Source: an uncultured bacterium
GTDB lineage: Bacteria > Bacillota > Clostridia > Lachnospirales > Lachnospiraceae
Direction of reading: 5' to 3'
DNA length: 64,000 nucleotides
Assembly: GCA_947651225.1 (NCBI GenBank)
Contig: CANSYK010000010.1
Coordinates: forward strand, 1 to 64,000
The notes beneath the pieces are model-generated. The model worked only from the letters and a program-made list of their open reading frames with translations, ran no database searches and had not been told where the DNA came from. The translations under genes were made by a program, and so were the position numbers. Every line of letters begins with the position of its first letter. Positions within the stretch are counted from its first letter, which is position 1. Positions 36,901 through 45,523 of the stretch are shown piece by piece.

Positions 36901-37152
36901 TACTATTTGACAGGTGTTTTAAATGCGGATATTGTTTCGCAGTTTGTAAATGCATATGTTGCATGGTTCATATCAGGGCATATTTTAGAAAGAATCAATA
37001 TACCACGATATTGTGAAAAGAATATATTGCATAATGAAATTGCTATATTGGCAAAAGAGGCTCATTCCGCAGTTGGAGATGAAAAGGGATTGGAGGAAAT
37101 CGAGAGTCGATTAAATGAAAAAGTAAATGGGCTTTTATTAGATTCTGTATGA
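33949..37152 (+). CDS. Type IIG restriction-modification enzyme (fused nuclease-methyltransferase)
   Basis: 1067 residues. Near residues 65-85 a PD-(D/E)XK nuclease motif is visible (GRIDSLYGNFLIEYKYP: D, then E-x-K). After a helical connector, methyltransferase motif I DPTCGSGTFLVML (about 405) and motif IV NPPWIDW (about 603) mark the gamma-class N6-adenine methyltransferase; GEFYTPDWLAEFLL is the helical lead-in. The C-terminal 300 residues form the target recognition domain. Such enzymes cut and methylate with one chain. No separate specificity subunit or defence partner is adjacent. AAAGGAGG precedes ATG 33949, and a terminator follows at 37210. The recognition site cannot be read from sequence. 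Confidence 0.88.
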   Translation: MIHSKIRTYLHDNKEELFRKLLEARRGNKYKEENFRQNCAIILDDLFKKLEIDGNVNVENEFTVLEGRIDSLYGNFLIEYKYPTRIASSNTAGNLKFIEQVQRQMNGFHKKTRVPFHKIMGVVFDGYYVIYVKKQGDDWNISVPQEMTVDSYELFLMRLLSVNSGGKALLVDNLIKDFGSASTQSVQAVSILYNKLECNNERNKAKLLFEQWQTLYREVCGYSFETKDLKMKGLKEQYSLQTETINYSYLIFAIQTYFSLLIKVLSLNILTYLKGNTMMERFCFHTESFEKLRDDFKDIEGGGIFRRLGISNFLEGDFFSWYLYLWDDELGVLLQTLIETFDNYDYSIIVLERDTARDILKNLYYELLPAVLRRNLGEFYTPDWLAEFLLEDLQPQIKEDTLFLDPTCGSGTFLVMLVKKIMNHYGSNMSSGKLLKIVTNSVIGYDLNPLAVICARANYIIALGGILSECEEPVEIPVYLCDAMLTVLEGYEKSKDCYIIPTKAETFILPKKLVDIKKVNIVMDIVNDSIHRGGNLEVFEMRLIKELPELSQSLSHNEYEVLKDFYIKMETLNKENLDGVWANVIKNAFAPIFQRKADYIIGNPPWIDWQNLPGNYRESIQKYWYDYRVFDHKGQKAQLGSAHDDISVLMTYVIMDNFLKDGAKLGFVINQNLLQASGGGDGFRKFTIKEKIPVSVKSVNDFVEVEPFKDLGVNNKTATIILQKGERNTYPVVYKKWYKCNKNVICSNESKASVFDRLIKCKELYASPINEYNSPWMVATSNEKKIFDKMINKEGSSFYRARKGVDTSANAIFWVREKKRMKSGLMLVDNSPENSRKKIIQISNFPVEKEHIYPLLRGKDVKKWKYNPEYSIILPYTKEGKVIGKDELLLTCPNTFDYFYLDRHGFIPVLKERATYKKFILRQDEHAPEYSLYNIGKYTFSPYKVIWKALSKGVAAVTISNDDNRMLIPDHNLLMVPLENESEAYYLTGVLNADIVSQFVNAYVAWFISGHILERINIPRYCEKNILHNEIAILAKEAHSAVGDEKGLEEIESRLNEKVNGLLLDSV

Positions 37153-37209
37153 TGGATGAAATTTGCAAATATGTGAAAAGGGAAACAAATTATTATAGGA
37201 AGAATTGTG

Positions 37210-37248
37210 AGCCACTTGATACGATTTTGATGTATTGGGTGGCTTTTT
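37210..37248 (+). terminator. Intrinsic terminator after the restriction-modification gene
   Basis: AGCCACTTGATAC (37210-37222) pairs along 13 positions, three of them G-T wobbles, with GTATTGGGTGGCT (37232-37244), followed by a T run. Confidence 0.75.
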
Positions 37249-37345
37249 GACGATGATATGACGAAGGGTGTAACCTGTTTGATTGACATTGTACCTCTCT
37301 GTTGATATAATTGGTGTAAGTCTAAAAATTACAGGAGGAACAGAC

Positions 37346-38113
37346 ATGAAAATCACGCAGATTGTTTTTAGCCCGACGGGAGGAACACAGCAGGTTGCAG
37401 ATATCATATCAGAAGAATGGGGAAGTCATGTCACGAAGGTTGATTTAACCACTCCAGAGGATGATTATTTCCTTTTAAATTTTTTGCAAGATGATATTGC
37501 CATTATTGCGGTTCCTTCTTATGGAGGACGAGTGCCCGCCCTTGCGGCAGAACGGCTTGCAAAAATAAATGGTAATCAGGCTCAATGCGTTGTCGTTTGT
37601 GTGTATGGGAATCGGGCATATGAAGATACTCTCCTTGAATTAAGCGATATTGCTGAGCAAAGTAATTTTAAGGTAATCGCCGCTGTTTCTGCAATCGCAG
37701 AACATTCCATTATGCATCAGTATGCAACAGGCAGACCAGACCAGAAAGACAAAGATGAACTGCACAGTTTTGCAAGAAAAATTTATGAAAAAATCGTAAA
37801 TAGCAACACGGATGCATCTGCGATCCAGATACCTGGTAATCGCCTCTACAAAAAATCTGTTGGAGGAGGCTTAGTTCCAAAAGCTAATGACAAGTGTATT
37901 AGTTGCGGCCTTTGTGCCGAAAAGTGCCCAGCACAGGCAATCAGCAAGGAGAATATAAAAAGTACGGAAAGTAAAAAATGTATTTCATGTATGAGATGTG
38001 TTGTACAATGTCCACAGTCAGCCCGCAAAGTGAATGGGGCAATGGTTTCGGTTGCAGCACTGGCAATTAAAAAAGCCTGTTCCAAAAGAAAAGATAATGA
38101 GCTTTATGTATAA
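37346..38113 (+). CDS. EFR1-type flavodoxin/4Fe-4S ferredoxin protein
   Basis: 255 residues from ATG 37346 after CAGGAGG. The N-terminal half is a flavodoxin-like domain (IVFSPTGGTQQVADII, with the phosphate-binding SPTGGT loop). The C-terminal third carries two 4Fe-4S clusters, CISCGLCAEKCP and CISCMRCVVQCP. EFR1-family proteins are common in anaerobic clostridia and are thought to move electrons, but the partner is not known. The gene stands alone between the restriction enzyme and a truncated ROK regulator on the other strand. Confidence 0.9.
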   Translation: MKITQIVFSPTGGTQQVADIISEEWGSHVTKVDLTTPEDDYFLLNFLQDDIAIIAVPSYGGRVPALAAERLAKINGNQAQCVVVCVYGNRAYEDTLLELSDIAEQSNFKVIAAVSAIAEHSIMHQYATGRPDQKDKDELHSFARKIYEKIVNSNTDASAIQIPGNRLYKKSVGGGLVPKANDKCISCGLCAEKCPAQAISKENIKSTESKKCISCMRCVVQCPQSARKVNGAMVSVAALAIKKACSKRKDNELYV

Positions 38114-38177
38114 AGGCTTGTAATGACATTAATGTGTTATGGCAACACGTTCTAGTAGTTCTTCAAATTCCGAACCG

Positions 38178-38513
38178 TCACGAAGAAATGCGTATTCCTG
38201 ATTGTTTGCTATACTGCACGTCCATAACATTTACAGTAACAAGTAATCTTTTGAGTGTTATGTACCTAGCAACATTATTTTTGACTGTAAATTTCAGAGA
38301 TGCGTAGTATAAAACTGCTTTGCGCCCACCGGTAGATTCCAGTTCGCCTTTTTCCGTTACAAGCCCTGTTTCCATCAACTCATTTACATTGGATAACACA
38401 GTAGGCATACTCAGGTTTAATTGTTTTGCCAGTTCTACTTTTGAGGTGTCCCCATGGTTTAACATATAATTAAGAATAGTGTATTTTTTTGCTTTTTTCC
38501 CTGAATATGGCAT
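38178..38513 (-). pseudogene. N-terminal fragment of a ROK-family transcriptional regulator
   Basis: 111 residues. The winged helix-turn-helix (YTILNYMLNHGDTSKVELAKQLNLSMPTVLSNVNELMETGLV) and the linker ESTGGRKAVLY are typical of ROK repressors. The sugar-kinase-like domain of about 280 residues is missing; the frame ends with degenerate sequence (RLLVTVNVMDVQ). The fragment could still bind DNA but would lack the sugar sensor. Confidence 0.7.
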
Positions 38514-38656
38514 ATATTCTTCAATTCCCTCGCTTTTATAAATTCTTTAATAAAAGGATTATACTCCATAACGGAATATAAGTAAAGTTGATTATTTTAC
38601 AAGTGTGGCATGAATGTATCATGGGCAATGGAGACAGTGTTTGTTTTTCCCCGGTT

Positions 38657-39411
38657 TTAGTGCTTAACAGTTCCTTGCTCTAAACGATATGACATCATAT
38701 TATTAGTAAGATTAGTGAAAGCAGTTTTATATTTATCCTTTTTATGGAAGACTGCATGGTATGTGACATTTGCATCTGGGTCTGCAATAGGTATTCGGAT
38801 TCGGTTTTCTGGAATTTCATTGATTTGATCGGAGAGATTCGTGGTAAAACAGGGCAGTGCAGATTCACGGATCAGTTCCTGCAGCGAAAATCGGTCAGGT
38901 TGTACCAGAAACCGGGAGGCGGGCATTTTAGCACGGCACATAGCATCCCAAAAACCAAGTCTGGTGCCAAGAAGAAAATGATGGCTGTCGAGGTCTGAAA
39001 AAGAGAGGGCAGAATGATTTACAAGTTCATGGGTGGGTGGAATACATGCCTCCAGATGTTCCTTTAGAAATGGAATACAGCAGTAATCTTCTGAGGGAAG
39101 TTCCTCTGTCAGGACTGCCATCAGGCAGTGGCCAGATTTTAAATCATTCAGGACATCCATGTTATTTTTTATGGAAGAAGAAACGGTCAGGTCAGGAAAT
39201 TCAGAAGTCAGGCATTCAGTGAAATATGGTTTTTGCTACGGCAGAACAGGGAGACGCCAAATGTATCCTCCAGATGCTGCATGGTTCTTGTTATCGTTGG
39301 CTGGGAGATATGCAGGTTTTCAGCAGCTTGTTGCCTTCCGCAGTCTGCAAAGGCAACAAGCTGTTCTAATTCCAATAAGTTTAACATATTTAACAACTCC
39401 TCACGATTCAT
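38657..39411 (-). pseudogene. LysR-family regulator with internal deletion
   Basis: The N-terminal helix-turn-helix is encoded at 39411-39208 (ELEQLVAFADCGRQQAAENLHISQPTITRTMQHLEDTFGV) and ends at a stop shortly after. The effector domain resumes in another frame at about 39200 (SEFPDLTVSSS), continuing MDVLNDLKSGHCLMAVL to 38657. About 80 residues between them are lost. The C-terminal piece has its own in-frame ATG at 39160 but would lack DNA binding. Confidence 0.75.
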
Positions 39412-39780
39412 TTACCGAAATCTGAATTTCATGATTCTAATTGTACCTTTTTTATGTCTGGCTGTAAACTGTAAAATAAGAAAGATACTCCTCTGTGGAG
39501 AGTCTTGCCTTATCTCAATGCCCTTATTTGGAGGCATTATCCCATAGGATAATCAGAAAGTTACAGAACATGACAGATGAAGAATTTGAGCAACTTAGGA
39601 CCTGTAAATAATGCAAAATGTATACAATAAGAAAATATTAGCGATAGTGTTGTAAGAGGAATGTTGACAGTAAGTTAGAAAATAAGATAACATGTCAAAA
39701 GTATTTTATGCTGGAATGGGCAGATATGAAACGGCGCAGAAGTTGAGTCAAGTATTTTAATCAGAATGGATAGTGTTATC
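39412..39780. other. Intergenic stretch with a promoter candidate
   Basis: No gene is supported in these 369 bases. A promoter candidate TTGACA (39664-39669), 18 bp, TAACAT (39688-39693) points at the next gene. A 13-codon frame (MTDEEFEQLRTCK) near 39570 looks like a scrap of a lost gene. Confidence 0.4.
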
Positions 39781-40206
39781 ATGGAAGAGTTATTGGTTTA
39801 TGCAATTTTGCTTTATGAGGGATTAGTAACAGAAAACGAGTACAATAAACGGCTTGACGAATTATTTCTCGCTACCCCTGAAAATGATGATTTGCTCTAT
39901 TTGGAATGGGAAACAGAGATCAGCAAAGCTATTATTTATGTAAGGGCACATATTGATTACAAAAATCTTAACCTTGAACAGTTTGGCAGGATTTTAATGA
40001 GAAAATTAAAGGTAGTTTATAAAAATTGTCCGAATATAAAATATTTTGCAAGTCAAATGTACCACTTATGGGAAAGCCTTCCTGGAAATATTCAGAAGAT
40101 AGATCCGTTTTTGGCTCTATGCTATGCCGATGACCCTTTATCATGGGGAGATGAAAAACAGACCAGAGACATATACGAGCATATGCTGAGTTACTATGAA
40201 GGATGA
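39781..40206 (+). CDS. Hypothetical protein (141-146 aa)
   Basis: The start is ATG 39781 or the upstream in-frame ATG 39766; neither has a strong ribosome binding site. The product is acidic, largely helical, with several aromatic residues (NDDLLYLEWETEISKAIIYVR; PNIKYFASQMYHLWESLPGNI) and no membrane segment or cysteine cluster. It resembles short uncharacterised proteins often found with polymorphic-toxin or phage genes in Firmicutes, but I cannot assign a family. A good -35/-10 pair lies about 75-100 bases upstream. Confidence 0.5.
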   Translation: MEELLVYAILLYEGLVTENEYNKRLDELFLATPENDDLLYLEWETEISKAIIYVRAHIDYKNLNLEQFGRILMRKLKVVYKNCPNIKYFASQMYHLWESLPGNIQKIDPFLALCYADDPLSWGDEKQTRDIYEHMLSYYEG

Positions 40207-40349
40207 AGCCATGGGTTTGCATAGAAAGAAATGTGAGGGATGTAAAGTGCGTGGAATGTATGAAGATTTATAAAAAATACGACAATTTACCGATATTTTA
40301 ACAATCCGGCATTGAAAAAGAATGGTGAAAAACATAAGAAATTCAATAT

Positions 40350-41228
40350 TTACTCATGAAACTTTTCCCTTAATTTTTCAAGCATTTTTTCAGCAATGGG
40401 GGTAAATATCTGATATTTTTTCCAGATGAAATACAGTTTTGTTTCAAGTTTGGGTGTGAGTGGACGGAACACCAGACCGCTGTCAGGACTTGTGTCAATC
40501 AGATATTCAAAGGTCAGAAGATAACCAAGCCCTTCCTTCACAAAAAGAGAGCCATTGTAGGACAGCCGAAAAGAACCTTCCAGATGCAGATTGTCTATTT
40601 TATTTCCGCACCATCTGGGAATGTCTCTGGACCAGCCCTGCTCCGAGCAAAATAAAGGAAGTCCGGTTAAATCATCAATAGAGACGGACTGTTTTTTGGC
40701 AAGAGGGCAGTCTTTGGGCATGACAACACCCCATACATCCGCTTTCGGAAAGGTCAGGTAATGATATTTCTCTGTATTTGGTTCTTCTGCCAACAAAGCA
40801 AAGTCGATGACGCCTCTATCCAGTTTTTCTGTTACCTGTTCCGTGTCCCCGCTGGTAATGTGATACCGCAGGTCGGGATAGGTATTTTTCAATGTTTTAA
40901 TTTCAGCGGCAAGAGACCGGATTTGATAGGATTCTGCCAGTCCCAGATAAATTTCACCGCCTAATACATCATCTAACGAGAGAAATTCTGTGGTGATTTT
41001 GTCTGCCATTGACACAAGGTCTTCGGCACGTTTGCGCAGCAGCACGCCTTCTTCGGTCAGTTCTATATGAAAGCTGTGCCGGACAAACAGTTTCTTTCCC
41101 AGCTCATCTTCCAGTGATTTTAACTGTTTGGAAAGTGTTGGCTGGGTGACGTGCAGAAGCTCTGCTGCACGGGTCATATTTTCTTCCCTTGCCACAGCAA
41201 GGAAATACCGCATGGTTCTCAGTTCCAT
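40350..41228 (-). CDS. LysR-family transcriptional regulator
   Basis: 292 residues, intact. Helix-turn-helix at residues 1-60 (MRYFLAVAREENMTRAAELLHVTQPTLSKQLKSLEDELG), then the two-lobed effector domain. It is divergent from the small protein at 41348 and the alpha/beta hydrolase at 41623, with about 120 bases between, so it likely controls them. It is a close relative of the LysR at 42751 on the far side of the hydrolase (both end with FIWKKYQIFT / IVWKKYQVFT), suggesting a duplicated regulator around one target. Confidence 0.9.
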   Translation of the reverse strand: MELRTMRYFLAVAREENMTRAAELLHVTQPTLSKQLKSLEDELGKKLFVRHSFHIELTEEGVLLRKRAEDLVSMADKITTEFLSLDDVLGGEIYLGLAESYQIRSLAAEIKTLKNTYPDLRYHITSGDTEQVTEKLDRGVIDFALLAEEPNTEKYHYLTFPKADVWGVVMPKDCPLAKKQSVSIDDLTGLPLFCSEQGWSRDIPRWCGNKIDNLHLEGSFRLSYNGSLFVKEGLGYLLTFEYLIDTSPDSGLVFRPLTPKLETKLYFIWKKYQIFTPIAEKMLEKLREKFHE

Positions 41229-41347
41229 TGATTCTCTCCTTTTTCAGTGATATTCTCAAAATTCGTATCATGATATAAATTTTAGCCATTAGCGAAAGGA
41301 AAGTCAATCGCTTATACTAAAAGTACAGCAGGAAGGGAGGCGGTCAT

Positions 41348-41560
41348 ACGGAGGATATCATTCAAAATATGAAAGATGCAGGCTGTGATAGGGAAATCAT
41401 CACAAAGATTTGCAGGCTGTATGCTGATGGGCAGATCCAGGATGCTGTGAAAGTATTGAGGAGGCATCGATGTCATTTGATGGAGCAGTTACATGAGAGC
41501 CAGAGCAAAGTAGACTGTCTTGACTTTTTGGTAAGGCAGATGGAAAGAAGCCAGAGGTAG
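41348..41560 (+). CDS. Small helical protein of unknown function, start codon apparently ACG
   Basis: Up to 70 residues. NMKDAGCDREIITKICRLYADGQIQDAVKVLRRHRCHLMEQLHESQSKVDCLDFLVRQM matches a small clostridial family with a D/N-AGC motif near the start and a heptad-like C terminus. Homologues as I remember them begin about seven residues before the first ATG (41369). At the expected place, eight bases after GGAAGGGAGG, the codon is ACG (41348). Either ACG is used weakly or translation starts at 41369 with a poor ribosome binding site. The protein often sits beside LysR regulators and hydrolases; a decayed copy is at 44108. Confidence 0.6.
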   Translation, partial: TEDIIQNMKDAGCDREIITKICRLYADGQIQDAVKVLRRHRCHLMEQLHESQSKVDCLDFLVRQMERSQR

Positions 41561-41622
41561 ATGGATAAACAAATATTAAAAATTTGAGCGCAGAAAATGC
41601 AGAGAAAGGATGGTAATGTAAA

Positions 41623-42603
41623 ATGGCAGAGACTACGAAACTGGAATTGACAGAGGAGTAGGATAAGACATTCCCAAAAAGCGAAAAGGTAAATCACAGA
41701 AAGGTAACCTTCCACAACCGTTATGGAATCACGCTGGCGGCAGATTTATATGAGCCGAAAGGACAGGAAGGAAAGCTGGCTGCAATTGCGGTATGCAGTC
41801 CGTTTGGCGCCGTAAAGGAACAGTCCTCTGGGCTATATGCCCAGACGATGGCAGAACGTGGTTTCCTCACAATGGCGTTTGACCCGTCTTTTACTGGTGA
41901 GAGCGGAGGAACGCCACGGTATATGGCATCACCAGACATTAATACAGAAGACTTTCAGGCGGCAGTGGATTTCCTTTCTGTACAGGAAAATGTGGATACA
42001 GAGAAAATCGGTATTATCGGCATTTGTGGATGGGGCGGCATGGCTTTGAATGTGGCAGCGCTGGATACCCGAATCAAAGCAACGGTAGCTTCTACCATGT
42101 ATGACATGAGCCGTGTCAATGCTAACGGGTATTTTGATGAAAATGATAATCCGGATGACCGCTATGAAATCCGCAAGGCACTCAATGCTCAGAGAATTGT
42201 TGATTACAGAAATGGCAGTTATGAGCTGGGAGGTGGAGTTGTGGACCCGCTGCCGGAAGATGCCCCATTTTTTGTCAAGGATTATTACGACTATTATAAG
42301 ACATCCCGTGGCTATCATGCCCGTTCCTTAAACTCCAATGGCGGCTGGAATAAGATTGGCTGCATATCTTTTATGAATCAGCCGATTCTTAGTTACAGTG
42401 ATGAAATCCGAAGTGCGGTTCTGGTAATGCATGGAGAGAAAGCGCATTCTTGCTATTTTAGTAAGGACGCATTTCAGAAGTTACAGGGCGATAATAAGGA
42501 ATTGCTGTTAATTCCAGATGCGGTCCATACAGACCTTTATGATCAAACAGATGTCATTCCCTTCGATAAGCTGGAGCAGTTTTTTAAGGAGAATCTGAAA
42601 TAA
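41623..42603 (+). pseudogene. Alpha/beta hydrolase (dienelactone hydrolase-like) with an early in-frame TAG
   Basis: The frame runs from ATG 41623 through TAG at 41659-41661 (codon 13) to the stop at 42603. Around the TAG it reads LELTEE-stop-DKTFPKSEKV, where relatives have a tryptophan, so TGG to TAG is the simplest change. Downstream the fold is complete: HNRYGITLAADLYEP, nucleophile elbow GICGWGGMAL (cysteine in the nucleophile position as in dienelactone hydrolases), and a late PDAVHTDLYD histidine. An internal ATG at 41848 could start a 251-residue form lacking the first strands. It lies between two LysR regulators. Confidence 0.8.
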
Positions 42604-42625
42604 AATGTGATGTAAACTGACAGGC

Positions 42626-42642
42626 TAGAGCGTGTTTGAAAA
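42626..42642. repeat. Solo end of MITE family A
   Basis: TAGAGCGTGTTTGAAAA, identical to the terminal repeat of the full element at 23072, just after the hydrolase stop; the rest of the element is missing. The following 100 bases contain no supported gene. Confidence 0.7.
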
Positions 42643-42750
42643 AGGCTGTCATGTTTTTAAGTTCCGGGGATGCAGATATATATGATGGCGCCATGTTCTC
42701 TTTCAAGGTAGAGGTGCTGTTGTGGGAAAGTACTGGTAATGATTTGTGCA

Positions 42751-43635
42751 TTATTGTGTCTTGATTTCTTCTTGCAGCACATTCAAAAATAAGGTTGCAG
42801 GCTTTGTAAATACCTGATATTTTTTCCATACAATATCCAGGCCCACTTCAATCTGTGGCTGCAGGGGACGGAAACACAGGGGGCTGTTTTCATATTCCGG
42901 TATGATATGGTCAAGGCATAAGGCGCAGCCGACCTTTTCTTCCACCATGAGGGAGGCATTGTAAAGAAGGTTGTAGGTCGTGACGATGTTCAGGGATTCA
43001 TATTGTTTTCCAAGCCAGCCAGATAATTCATTGTGTGCAAGGGACTGGCGGGAGGCAATGAGAGGAAGTCCCTGCAGATCCTCCGGCTGAATCCCGCTTT
43101 TCTCTGCAAGGGGATGGTCACGCCGCATAAGCAGCCCCCATCTGTCTTTTGTAGGCAGTTTGATAAAATCATATTTTTTTATGTCGGCAGGTTCTATTAA
43201 AATCCAAAAATCCAACAGCCCCCTGTCAAGCCGTTCTGTTACATCATCTGCGTTTCCACTGAATAAATGATAGGAGACGCCTGGGTGTTTTCGCTGGATT
43301 TTTTCAGCTACCTTTGCAATTAAGCGGATTCCTTCTGTTTCACCGCCGCCAATATAAATTTCCCCGTTAATGTTTTCGCTGGAAGAGCTGACTTCGGCTT
43401 TTGTCTTTTCCATTAATTCTACCATTTCTTCAGCACGTTTTCGTAGAATCATCCCTTCTTCTGTCAGTGTTACCCTGCGGTTGCCCCGTATCAAAAGCTG
43501 TTTTCCAAGCTCCTCCTCCAGTTCTTTCAGTTGTCTGGAAAGTGGGGGCTGTGTCATATTTAGGGATTCTGCTGCTTTTGTTATGCTTGCCTCTCTTGCT
43601 ACAGCAAGAAAATACTGTAATACACGGATATCCAT
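42751..43635 (-). CDS. LysR-family transcriptional regulator
   Basis: 294 residues from ATG 43635 (DIRVLQYFLAVAREASITKAAESLNMTQPPLSRQLKELEEELG); an upstream in-frame ATG at 43695 is rejected because AAAGGAGG lies just before 43635. The effector domain is complete. It is paralogous to the LysR at 40350, and the two flank the alpha/beta hydrolase gene. Confidence 0.9.
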   Translation of the reverse strand: MDIRVLQYFLAVAREASITKAAESLNMTQPPLSRQLKELEEELGKQLLIRGNRRVTLTEEGMILRKRAEEMVELMEKTKAEVSSSSENINGEIYIGGGETEGIRLIAKVAEKIQRKHPGVSYHLFSGNADDVTERLDRGLLDFWILIEPADIKKYDFIKLPTKDRWGLLMRRDHPLAEKSGIQPEDLQGLPLIASRQSLAHNELSGWLGKQYESLNIVTTYNLLYNASLMVEEKVGCALCLDHIIPEYENSPLCFRPLQPQIEVGLDIVWKKYQVFTKPATLFLNVLQEEIKTQ

Positions 43636-43883
43636 AGTTTCCTCCTTTTTGCACTGTTTTTTACGCATAATGCAATGTTTACATGGTTCCTCCATTTTGT
43701 TTGTGTTTCAATTTATGTGGGTAAAGAGCTGTAAAAAAATCTTTAACAGCTCTTAAGTATATCATCTATTACGATACCTTTCAAGTATGAAAAGTTATTT
43801 ACTATATGCATTTTATATTTTGAAAGGTGGTTGTTAGACTATAGATGAGTTAGGAAATATCAGTGCCATGCATTATGCAATTA

Positions 43884-43946
43884 GAGCCAAATCTCCCACA
43901 AAGTGAGAAGTACATCTTGCAAAAAGCAATTTTCAAACACGCTCTA
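43884..43946 (-). mobile_element. MITE family A, partial copy (one end, 63 bp)
   Basis: Starts GAGCCAAATCTCCCACAAAG and ends AAACACGCTCTA, nearly identical to the corresponding end of the copy at 18784-18930. The other half is missing. Confidence 0.8.
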
Positions 43947-44107
43947 GCAATTTTCAAATAAGTCAGGAAGGTTATGCCGTTTGTAATCAGGATATAGCAT
44001 AAATGGAATTTAATAATACTTTTTTGGTATGGGTTAATATTTAATATATGTATTTGATATTACTTGGTTCATATATTAACATAGGGTATAAGAAAGGGGG
44101 AAATACC

Positions 44108-44190
44108 AATGTAAATAATTCAGGTAGAATAAAACAAAACTTGGAAGATGCAGGCTGCACAAAGGATTTTATTTCAAAGGAAAAGAAGTT
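44108..44190 (+). pseudogene. Decayed copy of the small AGC protein
   Basis: The frame reads NNSGRIKQNLEDAGCTKDFISKEKK, matching the N-terminal part of the small protein at 41348 (NMKDAGCDREIITK). A GAAAGGGGG sequence lies upstream but the expected start region is corrupted. A following open stretch (MHVFVPFLLVLWEIVITKR, to about 44331) looks like a membrane-protein end from another lost gene. Confidence 0.5.
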
Positions 44191-44452
44191 AATTTGCAAA
44201 CAATTATGCATGTATTTGTACCATTTCTTTTGGTATTATGGGAAATAGTTATAACAAAGAGAATTGCTTCTTTTGATAAAGAGAGGAATACATGGATTTC
44301 TAAGTGGAAAAATTTAAGGGATAGGGAATAGATTTGTTGTGAAATTATTAAGAATCAAAGAGCAAAAGGATTACTTGTTAAGTATCTGGGACAAAGGATG
44401 AACCGATAATATGTGTAATGAGCTATAATAATCTGAAGGGGAATACTTAAGG

Positions 44453-44629
44453 ATGAAAATCCGTACTATTGGTATATTAAACGGGTATATTGAAGAATTG
44501 GATGAGTTTTTATTGTGGGTAACTATTACTCTAGCACTGAATTTTAGTAGTCACAGAATTAATGAAAATGTAAAAATTCACTGGTTGCTTAGTTTGGAAA
44601 ATGTAATGAGATCAGATGAGAAGAAGTGA
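44453..44629 (+). CDS. Possible small ORF (58 aa), unrecognised
   Basis: ATG 44453 with TTAAGG upstream encodes MKIRTIGILNGYIEELDEFLLW and ends KIHWLLSLENVMRSDEKK. There is no family resemblance, a weak ribosome binding site and a surrounding region full of relics, so it may be chance. The rest of 44191-44748 holds nothing I can support. Confidence 0.2.
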   Translation: MKIRTIGILNGYIEELDEFLLWVTITLALNFSSHRINENVKIHWLLSLENVMRSDEKK

Positions 44630-44748
44630 TAGGGTGGATTGCTGGATAGAGTTGAAACTGGGAGAACCGTGACGAAGGATAGGTAACACAGTACACACTT
44701 TTGTATGCCGTTAAAACCCGTGTTTTCAACGCATAACAGAGACTGGCT

Positions 44749-44973
44749 CCATTTTATTATCCTATATGGTGGGGAAAAGAGCCGATGATAATCCGGACGT
44801 TTCTGGAGTCCTACAATCTGGAAGGGAAAAAGATTGTACCATTCTGTACCAGTGGTGGGAGCGGAATCTCTGGCAGCATGAAAGGAATCAAGACGTCTGC
44901 AAAAGTGGTAAAAGGTAAGGATTTAACAGATTTATCAGTTAAGAGCGTGGCAAAGTGGGCGAAAAAGAAATAG
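44749..44973 (+). pseudogene. C-terminal fragment of a flavodoxin
   Basis: The frame from 44749 reads PFYYPIWWGKEPMIIRTFLESYNLEGKKIVPFCTSGGSGI. YPIWWG and IVPFCTSGGSGI are conserved in the Flavodoxin_4 family. The N-terminal half with the phosphate-binding loop is absent and a TAA lies upstream in frame. Confidence 0.65.
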
Positions 44974-45058
44974 GAAATGATTCGTTTGTGTTGTAAAATT
45001 CCCGTTTGTCGGAGCAGAAAATATGTAAAATTGAATACTTTAACTTTTGGCAGCGGTT

Positions 45059-45205
45059 TATCCTAACGGACAATTGGCTGCCTTTTTTATTCAGCAACTA
45101 TCAGCAGATGAAGTAGAAAAAATTCTATCCTCATTTGACAGGGAAAATCCTATGGGCAAGCGGAACTATGTTATCACTTTCAAGCTGATCCTGCTGTTTG
45201 GCAGC
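45059..45205 (+). pseudogene. Fragment of a tyrosine-type site-specific integrase
   Basis: LSADEVEKILSSFDRENPMGKRNYVI is typical of the start of the catalytic domain of tyrosine recombinases from clostridial transposons. The arginine box and the rest are gone; downstream, in another frame, ADPAVWQLVINTLSFEV is an unidentified scrap ending at about 45300. It marks a former mobile element. Confidence 0.6.
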
Positions 45206-45295
45206 TTGTTATCAATACATTGTCTTTTGAAGTGCATACAGAAGTTTACGATGGGGATGGTGATATGCAAATGATAGGACGTATAGAGTTAAAAC

Positions 45296-45430
45296 TATAG
45301 TAAACGAAAAAAACGCTTGCGTTTTACTTCGTTTACAGCGCCAGATACACGCTGCAAAGCAGCATAACTTCCTATGTGTATCTGTGCGCATCCATTATAG
45401 TAAACGCATGTATTTTATGCGTTTACTATA
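45296..45430. repeat. Composite palindromic repeat, family B
   Basis: 135 bp bounded by TATAGTAAACG on the left and CGTTTACTATA on the right. It contains a nested hairpin (GTAAACG..AAAACGC-TT-GCGTTTT..CGTTTAC), a GATACAC/GTGTATC stem, and at its right edge a complete 35-bp unit (45396-45430) with the same arms as 14276 and 49158. No coding capacity. Confidence 0.8.
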
Positions 45431-45523
45431 AAAAGAAAAATTTTAATGGAGTTTTAATCATTTAGGAAAAATGATTCGTTATTATATATATACGGATATA
45501 TCAAGGAGAGGAGCTGATAGCGT

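Noticed and set aside
41659-41661. TAG in the hydrolase as a pyrrolysine codon
   Set aside because: The position is tryptophan in relatives, TGG to TAG is one base change, and nothing in the window suggests a pyrrolysine system.
43724-43754. Hairpin AAGAGCTGT/ACAGCTCTT as a terminator
   Set aside because: Good stem but no T run on either strand and no gene ending beside it.
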